Shown piece after piece: positions 59,781-64,000 of a stretch of 64,000 nucleotides of DNA (its first letter is position 1; every line of letters starts with the position of its first letter). Both the position numbers and the translations under genes were made by a program. The notes beneath the pieces are model-generated. The model was not told where the DNA came from. It was given only the letters and a program-made list of their open reading frames with translations, and made no database searches. Source of the DNA: Microbacterium kyungheense (GTDB lineage: Bacteria > Actinomycetota > Actinomycetes > Actinomycetales > Microbacteriaceae). The stretch spans positions 1-64,000 of the forward strand of contig NZ_VFPE01000006.1 of the NCBI RefSeq assembly GCF_006783905.1, in the 5' to 3' direction.

Positions 59781-61198
59781 CCTCGTCGAATCTCCCGTCC
59801 CTCCGCGTCGCGATCGTCGGCGCCGGCCCCGCCGGCATCTACGCGGGCAACATCCTGACCAACACGGTCGCCGCCCTTCGACAGGCTCAGGAACCGGGTT
59901 CATATCGCGTCGCCATCGACCTGTTCGAGTCGCTGCCGGCGCCGTACGGCCTCATCCGCTACGGCGTCGCACCCGACCACCCTCGCATCAAGGGCATCGT
60001 CAACTCGCTGCACGAGATGCTGGATGCCGGCACGACGCGTTTCATCGGCAACGTCGAGGTCGGCCGCGACATCTCGCTCGCCGAGCTGCAGGAACGCTAC
60101 GACGCCGTGATCCTCGCGACCGGCGCCATCCGCGACGCCGCACTCGACATCCCCGGGATCGACCTGCCCCGCTCGTTCGGCGCGGCGGACTTCGTGGCCT
60201 GGTACGACGGCCACCCCGACGTGCCCACCGAATGGCCGCTCGACCAGCGTGAGGTCGCGGTCATCGGCAACGGCAACGTGGCGCTCGACGTCGCCCGCGT
60301 GCTCGCGAAGCACGCCGTCGACCTGCGCCCGACCGAGATCGCCGACAACGTGCTGGCGGGCCTGGAGTCCTCGGCCGTCACCGACGTGCACGTGTTCGGC
60401 CGCCGTGGCCCCGGCGACATCAAGTTCACGCCGATCGAGCTGCGCGAGCTCGGCGAGGTGCCCGACGTCGACATCGTGGTCCACGACGAGGACTTCATCG
60501 ACGCCGATCCGACCGGCGCCGCGAACAACCAGCTCAAGGTCATGCTGCGCATCCTGAACAGCTGGCGCACGCGGGAGTCGACGGGTGCCTCCCGCCGCCT
60601 GCACCTGCACTTCTACCACTCGCCTGTCGAGGTCCTGGGGTCCGCCGAGACCGGCGTGAGCGGCATCCGCTTCGAACGGAACGAGCCGATCGGCGACGGC
60701 CGCGTGCGGGGCACCGGCGAGTTCCGCGAGTTCGCGGTGCAGCAGGTGTACCGCGCCGTCGGCTACTACGGCACGCCCGTGATCGATGCGCCGTTCGACG
60801 AGCGCGCCGGCGTCGTCTCGAACGTCGAAGGACGGGTGAGGGATGCTTCAACCACGGGTGACACCGACGCCCCGGTGATCGCAGGCCTGTACGCCACCGG
60901 CTGGATCAAGCGCGGACCGGTCGGCCTCATCGGCCACACGAAGTCCGACGCGATGGAGACGATCGCGCATCTCGTGGCTGACGCCGAGGCGGGACGCCTG
61001 ACACCGCCCGCCGTCGACGGCGACGTGCTGGACCTGCTCGACGAGCGCGAGGTCGCCTTCACCACATGGGACGGCTGGCTCGCCCTCGACGCACACGAGC
61101 GCGAACTGGGCGCGACCCACGAGCACACGCGCGAGCGCGTCAAGGTCGTGCCGCGAGACGAGCAGGTGCAGATCTCGCGCGGAGCGCTCGTCCCGTGA
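59777..61198 (+). CDS. Ferredoxin-NADP reductase, FprA type, with a repeat-derived insertion
   Basis: 473 residues. The adrenodoxin-reductase-like family is clear: FAD motif VAIVGAGPAGIYAGNIL, DLFESLPAPYGLIRYGVAPD, NADP motif VAVIGNGNVALDVARVL, HVFGRRGPGDIKFTP and C-terminal GWIKRGPVGLIGHTKSDAME. It passes electrons from NADPH to ferredoxin, here surely for sulfite reductase via the adjacent ferredoxin. Residues about 33-43 (ALRQAQEPGSY) have no place in the family's usual N-terminus. They are encoded by a copy of the repeat element at 59874-59898. The loop position, just before the second FAD-domain strand, may tolerate this. Confidence 0.93.
   Translation: MTSSNLPSLRVAIVGAGPAGIYAGNILTNTVAALRQAQEPGSYRVAIDLFESLPAPYGLIRYGVAPDHPRIKGIVNSLHEMLDAGTTRFIGNVEVGRDISLAELQERYDAVILATGAIRDAALDIPGIDLPRSFGAADFVAWYDGHPDVPTEWPLDQREVAVIGNGNVALDVARVLAKHAVDLRPTEIADNVLAGLESSAVTDVHVFGRRGPGDIKFTPIELRELGEVPDVDIVVHDEDFIDADPTGAANNQLKVMLRILNSWRTRESTGASRRLHLHFYHSPVEVLGSAETGVSGIRFERNEPIGDGRVRGTGEFREFAVQQVYRAVGYYGTPVIDAPFDERAGVVSNVEGRVRDASTTGDTDAPVIAGLYATGWIKRGPVGLIGHTKSDAMETIAHLVADAEAGRLTPPAVDGDVLDLLDEREVAFTTWDGWLALDAHERELGATHEHTRERVKVVPRDEQVQISRGALVP
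59874..59898 (+). repeat. Short repeat element CCCTTCGACAGGCTCAGG within the reductase gene
   Basis: The stretch around TTCGACAGGCTCAGGAACC matches a short intergenic repeat I recall from many high-GC bacterial genomes, typically between genes rather than inside them. Here it stays in frame and adds about ten codons. Confidence 0.6.
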
Positions 61199-61524
61199 CC
61201 TACGTCATCGCGCTGCCGTGCGTCGATGTGAAGGACCGCGCCTGCATCGACGAGTGTCCGGTGGACTGCATCTACGAGGGTGACCGGTCGCTGTACATCC
61301 ACCCGGACGAGTGCGTGGACTGCGGCGCCTGCGAGCCGGTGTGCCCGGTCGAGGCGATCTACTACGAGGACGACCTGCCCGACGAGTGGCAGGACTACTA
61401 CAAGGCCAACGTCGAGTTCTTCGACGACATCGGCTCGCCCGGCGGCGCAGCCAAGGTCGGCGTGATCCACAAGGACCACCCGATCATCGAGGCCCTGCCC
61501 CCGCAAGGAGACGGCCATGACTGA
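61195..61524 (+). CDS. fdxA: Seven-iron ferredoxin
   Basis: 109 residues from GTG 61195. Cys9, Cys17, Cys21 and Cys25 sit in the first cluster region, and Cys40, Cys43, Cys46 and Cys50 (ECVDCGACEPVC) form the classical 4Fe-4S set. The DEWQDYYKANVEFFDDIG C-terminal extension is typical of actinobacterial FdxA (3Fe-4S plus 4Fe-4S). It is the likely electron carrier between the FprA-type reductase, whose stop it overlaps by 4 bp, and sulfite reductase. Confidence 0.93.
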   Translation: MTYVIALPCVDVKDRACIDECPVDCIYEGDRSLYIHPDECVDCGACEPVCPVEAIYYEDDLPDEWQDYYKANVEFFDDIGSPGGAAKVGVIHKDHPIIEALPPQGDGHD

Positions 61525-62473
61525 CGCGGCCGCGCCTCCGACCGAGGTCGACGTCGTCATCGTGGGCGGCGGCCCGGCCGGCCTCTCGGCCGCGCTCAAC
61601 CTCGGTCGCGCCCGCGCCTCGGTGGTGCTGGTGGACGCGGGCCGTCCGCGCAATGCGGCGACGCTGCGCTCGCACGGGTTCCTGACGCGCGACGGCGTGC
61701 CGCCGCTCGAGCTGCGCAAGCTGGCCCGTGCCGAGCTCGCCGCGTACCCGAACGTCCGCATCCTCGACCGCGCGGTGGTGACCGCCGTGCAGCAGCGCGA
61801 ATGCGGCGAGGGCCGCTTCATCGCGGCGCTCAGCGGCCGGGCCGCCGGCATCCCTCCCGCCCTCTCCGCACGATCGGTGCTCGTGGCGACCGGTCTGCGC
61901 GAGACGCTGCCCGACATCCCGAGCCTGCGCGCGTTCTACGGCATGACGGTGTTCAGCTGCGCCGCGTGCGACGCGTGGGAGCTGCAGGACCGCCCGCTCG
62001 CCCTCATCGGCGAGACGCCCGACCTCGCGGCCCGCGCCCGGCTGATCGCCCGCTGGACCGACCGGCTGACCGTGTTCACGAACGGCTCGGAGGCGGTCGA
62101 CACCGTCGAGGAGGCCGAGCTCGCGGCCTCGGGGATCGTGGTCGAACGCCGCGCCATCGACGACCTCGAAGGCGACCGCGGGACGGTCGCGGCGGTGCGG
62201 CTGGTCGACGGCACGCGGATCGGCATCGAGGGCGGCTTCGTGCGCCCGCAGTGGCATCCTGCTCTCGACTTCCTCACCGGCATCGACCTCGAGCGCGATC
62301 CGTTCGGCAACCTCGTGACCGACCGCTCGGGGCGCACGTCGGTCGCGGGGCTGTATTCGGCGGGGGATGCCGCTTCGCCGGGCCCCCAGCAGCTCATCGT
62401 CGCGGCGGGCCAGGGCGCCCGCGCCGCAGCGGTGCTCGTGCACGACCTGATCGGCGTGCGCACGGCGCACTGA
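61517..62473 (+). CDS. Thioredoxin-reductase-like flavoprotein
   Basis: 318 residues. The FAD site VDVVIVGGGPAGLSAALNLG, redox pair Cys148/Cys151 in FSCAACDAWE, NAD(P)-domain segment LALIGETPDLAARARL and C-terminal GLYSAGDAASPGPQQLIVAA define the TrxR family. The NADP loop is atypical (GETPDL instead of GxGxxA), and there is no thioredoxin gene here, so it may act on a dithiol other than thioredoxin. In the sulfate cluster it could regenerate the reductant for CysH. It overlaps fdxA by 8 bp. Confidence 0.85.
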   Translation: MTDAAAPPTEVDVVIVGGGPAGLSAALNLGRARASVVLVDAGRPRNAATLRSHGFLTRDGVPPLELRKLARAELAAYPNVRILDRAVVTAVQQRECGEGRFIAALSGRAAGIPPALSARSVLVATGLRETLPDIPSLRAFYGMTVFSCAACDAWELQDRPLALIGETPDLAARARLIARWTDRLTVFTNGSEAVDTVEEAELAASGIVVERRAIDDLEGDRGTVAAVRLVDGTRIGIEGGFVRPQWHPALDFLTGIDLERDPFGNLVTDRSGRTSVAGLYSAGDAASPGPQQLIVAAGQGARAAAVLVHDLIGVRTAH

Positions 62474-62479
62474 GCGGGC

Positions 62480-63130
62480 TCAGGCGCCGTCGGGGTGCCC
62501 CTGCTCCCACACGTCGCGCCCGGGCGCGAGCATGTCTCGCACCTGCTCGCCGTTGGCGGATGCCGGGGTGACCGTGTCGGGCCAGCCGGCGATCTGCTGC
62601 TCGGCCCAGTCCGTCCACGCCAGGATGTGGTCGTAGTGGCCGATCATGAACGTGTTGGCGAGGGCGAACAGGTGCCGGCGCTCCGGGAACGTCCCGCCCG
62701 TGGCGCTGATGTACGCGGCGTACCGGGCGAACATCTCGCGGTTGGCCAGTGCGCTCTCGCGCGTGCGCTGCAGGGTCATGCGCAGATCGTCGAGCGATCC
62801 CTGGTCGGCGAGCAGCACGCGCACCATGCCCTCGAACTCGACGCTCGGCGGACGCGGCGGTGTGGTGAGCCAAGCCGCGAGCGCCTCGCGCCCCGCGGGC
62901 GTGATCGAGTAGATCGTGCGGGCGCGCTTGCCGGTGTGCTCCTGCCGGGTGTCGACGTACTGCAGTTCGGCGAGGCGGTTCAGCACCGCGTACCGGCCGC
63001 GGTCGGCCGAGGGCCACAGTTCCGCGACCCCGCGACCCAGCTGCTCGGCCAGCTGGTAGGCGGACCAGTCATGGGCGGCCAGCAGGCCGAGGCTGAGGTA
63101 TCCCGTCGTCGAGAGCTCGCGGTCGGGCAA
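62480..63130 (-). CDS. PadR-family transcriptional regulator
   Basis: 216 residues from a TTG start at 63130 preceded by GAGGAC; no in-frame ATG fits better. The N-terminal winged helix (LSTTGYLSLGLLAAHDWSAY, LWPSADRGRYAVLNRLAELQ, RTIYSITPAGREALAAWL) and the C-terminal helical dimer domain (SVEFEGMVRVLLADQGSLDD...) are those of PadR. A matching palindromic operator lies 63-80 bp upstream. PadR proteins usually repress an efflux or detoxification gene; the divergent membrane-protein gene at 63337 is the only near target. It converges on the sulfate cluster with a 6-bp gap. Confidence 0.88.
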   Translation of the reverse strand: MPDRELSTTGYLSLGLLAAHDWSAYQLAEQLGRGVAELWPSADRGRYAVLNRLAELQYVDTRQEHTGKRARTIYSITPAGREALAAWLTTPPRPPSVEFEGMVRVLLADQGSLDDLRMTLQRTRESALANREMFARYAAYISATGGTFPERRHLFALANTFMIGHYDHILAWTDWAEQQIAGWPDTVTPASANGEQVRDMLAPGRDVWEQGHPDGA

Positions 63131-63193
63131 TGCGTGTCCTCATTCCGTGGGGCGGACAAGAAACAGTAGCGCGCGAACGCCGATTCGACTCTA

Positions 63194-63210
63194 TACTGCA
63201 GATTGCAGTA
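63194..63210. promoter_or_regulatory. PadR operator candidate
   Basis: TACTGCA-GAT-TGCAGTA is a perfect 7-bp inverted repeat with a 3-bp centre, between the PadR gene and the divergent gene, in the class of sequence (ATGT/TGCA-type palindromes) bound by PadR-family proteins. Confidence 0.75.
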
Positions 63211-63336
63211 ACTGGCGTGATCGGCCGTGGGGGCCCGGTGTCGCCGCAGCGGCGGGCGTGACTGGGGGCGCCCGCCGCAACATGGATCGTCCGCACGCCG
63301 GCGCCGCTGCCGACCGCGTGAGGCAGGATGGTGTCG

Positions 63337-64000
63337 ATGTCAACGCCGACCGACTCTCCGCACGACGAGCTGCAGTCACTCCGACGGCGCGCCTACGGCC
63401 CCGATGCCGATATCCACGACGACCCCGTCGCGCTGGCCCGCCTGCAGCAGCTCGAGGAGCAGCAGCGCGCAGCAGCGGCGCCCGTCGACGACGAGCCGTC
63501 CTCCTTCGCCGTCTTCGAAGACACCGGCGCGCTCCCACTCGCATCCGACGTGACGCGGGACGACGGGGACGACCCCCGTGCCCGCGAGGCGGAGCCCGCC
63601 GCGACCGGGGACGTGCCGGACGAGCCCCCGGCGCCGCAGGGCGCCACCCTCTCTTCCGTCGAAGGCCCCGGCGAGCAGGGGAGCAGTCGGCCGTGGTGGC
63701 GGCGACGGCGCGTGCTGTGGGCGGGATCGCTCGTGCTCGCCGTGCTGCTGGGCGTCGGGCTGACGCTGTCGGTGCAGTCGATCACCTCGGGCAAGATCGC
63801 GACGCTCGGGGTGGACCGGGACGGCGAATGGCCGACGCAGAGCTTCGGCGACAAGCCGCCGGGCGCTCAGCAGTTCGAGGACTTCCACGGGCTGACGGTC
63901 GTCGGGCTCAGCCAGGGCTTCGGCGGCGGAGTGGACCAGGTGTGCCTGTCGGTGCAGTCGACGCCCAACGGGTCCGGCAACATCGGAGCGTGGGGCTGCG
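63337..64000 (+). CDS. Single-TM membrane protein, 5' part (runs off the window)
   Basis: The first 221 residues from ATG 63337 (AGGCAGGA upstream; an in-frame GTG at 63331 is possible). A polar, acidic, Pro/Ala-rich cytoplasmic region (1-125) leads to WWRRRRVLWAGSLVLAVLLG (about 122-141), one membrane helix, then an extracellular part (DRDGEWPTQSFGDKPPGAQQ). The gene does not end in the window. No family recognised. It diverges from the PadR gene and its operator, so may be regulated by PadR. Confidence 0.72.
   Translation, partial: MSTPTDSPHDELQSLRRRAYGPDADIHDDPVALARLQQLEEQQRAAAAPVDDEPSSFAVFEDTGALPLASDVTRDDGDDPRAREAEPAATGDVPDEPPAPQGATLSSVEGPGEQGSSRPWWRRRRVLWAGSLVLAVLLGVGLTLSVQSITSGKIATLGVDRDGEWPTQSFGDKPPGAQQFEDFHGLTVVGLSQGFGGGVDQVCLSVQSTPNGSGNIGAWGC

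Noticed and set aside
1..64000. tRNA, rRNA, CRISPR arrays, insertion sequences or prophage
   Set aside because: No cloverleaf, regular spacer-repeat array, transposase, integrase or phage structural gene was seen on either strand.

Overview
This is a GC-rich actinobacterial chromosome segment, most likely Microbacterium or a close relative. Support: dense G/C-ending codons, frequent GTG starts, 4-bp ATGA/GTGA gene overlaps, an HspR-controlled dnaK operon with HAIR operators, LPxTG and lipobox cell-envelope proteins typical of Gram-positive actinobacteria, and a gene set matching the D-arabinan-degrading set I recall from Microbacterium arabinogalactanolyticum. No rRNA, tRNA, CRISPR array or insertion sequence was seen.

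Layout. (1) 1-11000, general functions: the start of a Dcu-family C4-dicarboxylate transporter; a small membrane protein; a small conserved protein divergent from a MalT-type LuxR regulator broken by two +1 frameshifts; DUF2252 and HAD proteins; a formylglycine-generating enzyme (FGE) plus GAP-family membrane protein, divergent from a large type I sulfatase that FGE would activate; an MmcQ/YjbR protein. (2) 11146-14493: a sortase-anchored surface protein with a choice-of-anchor-A domain and about six DUF5979-like repeats. (3) 14552-33507, the most interesting part: a D-arabinan utilisation locus. It has two GH183 (DUF4185) endo-D-arabinanases, one secreted and multidomain and one a lipoprotein; an ABC sugar importer (binding protein and two permeases, no ATPase); cytoplasmic GH172 (DUF2961) and GH116 (DUF608) exo-enzymes; a fucose/arabinose-isomerase-like enzyme; an FGGY kinase; a sugar-lactone lactonase; one unrecognised protein; and a LacI repressor. 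A near-identical operator, GAAATCGATTTC, lies in four promoter regions, so the locus reads as one regulon. A tandem-GNAT gene flanked by a 41-bp direct repeat sits inside it. (4) 33580-37792: hspR, dnaJ, grpE, dnaK with HspR sites. (5) 37817-50318: VOC and GNAT proteins, a NarL-type two-component system, lipoproteins, a UMF1-type MFS transporter, a binding-domain/VWA membrane protein, and two divergent MarR-like regulators with His/Gly/Phe-rich tails. (6) 50420-62473, assimilatory sulfate reduction on one strand: chelatase, siroheme sulfite reductase, cysH, cysD, cysN, an SsuABC-like importer, cobA, an FprA-type reductase, a 7Fe ferredoxin and a TrxR-like flavoprotein. (7) 62480-64000: a PadR regulator with a palindromic operator and the start of a membrane protein.

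How the genes work together. In region 3, endo-enzymes outside the cell would cut D-arabinan (as in mycobacterial arabinogalactan and lipoarabinomannan). The importer takes up oligosaccharides, GH172 and GH116 release D-arabinose inside, and the isomerase and kinase convert it through D-ribulose to a phosphate that can enter the pentose phosphate pathway. In region 6, sulfate or sulfonates are imported, activated and reduced to sulfide; cobA and the chelatase make siroheme, and the reductase/ferredoxin pair supplies electrons. The FGE/sulfatase pair in region 1 may add a sulfate-ester scavenging route.
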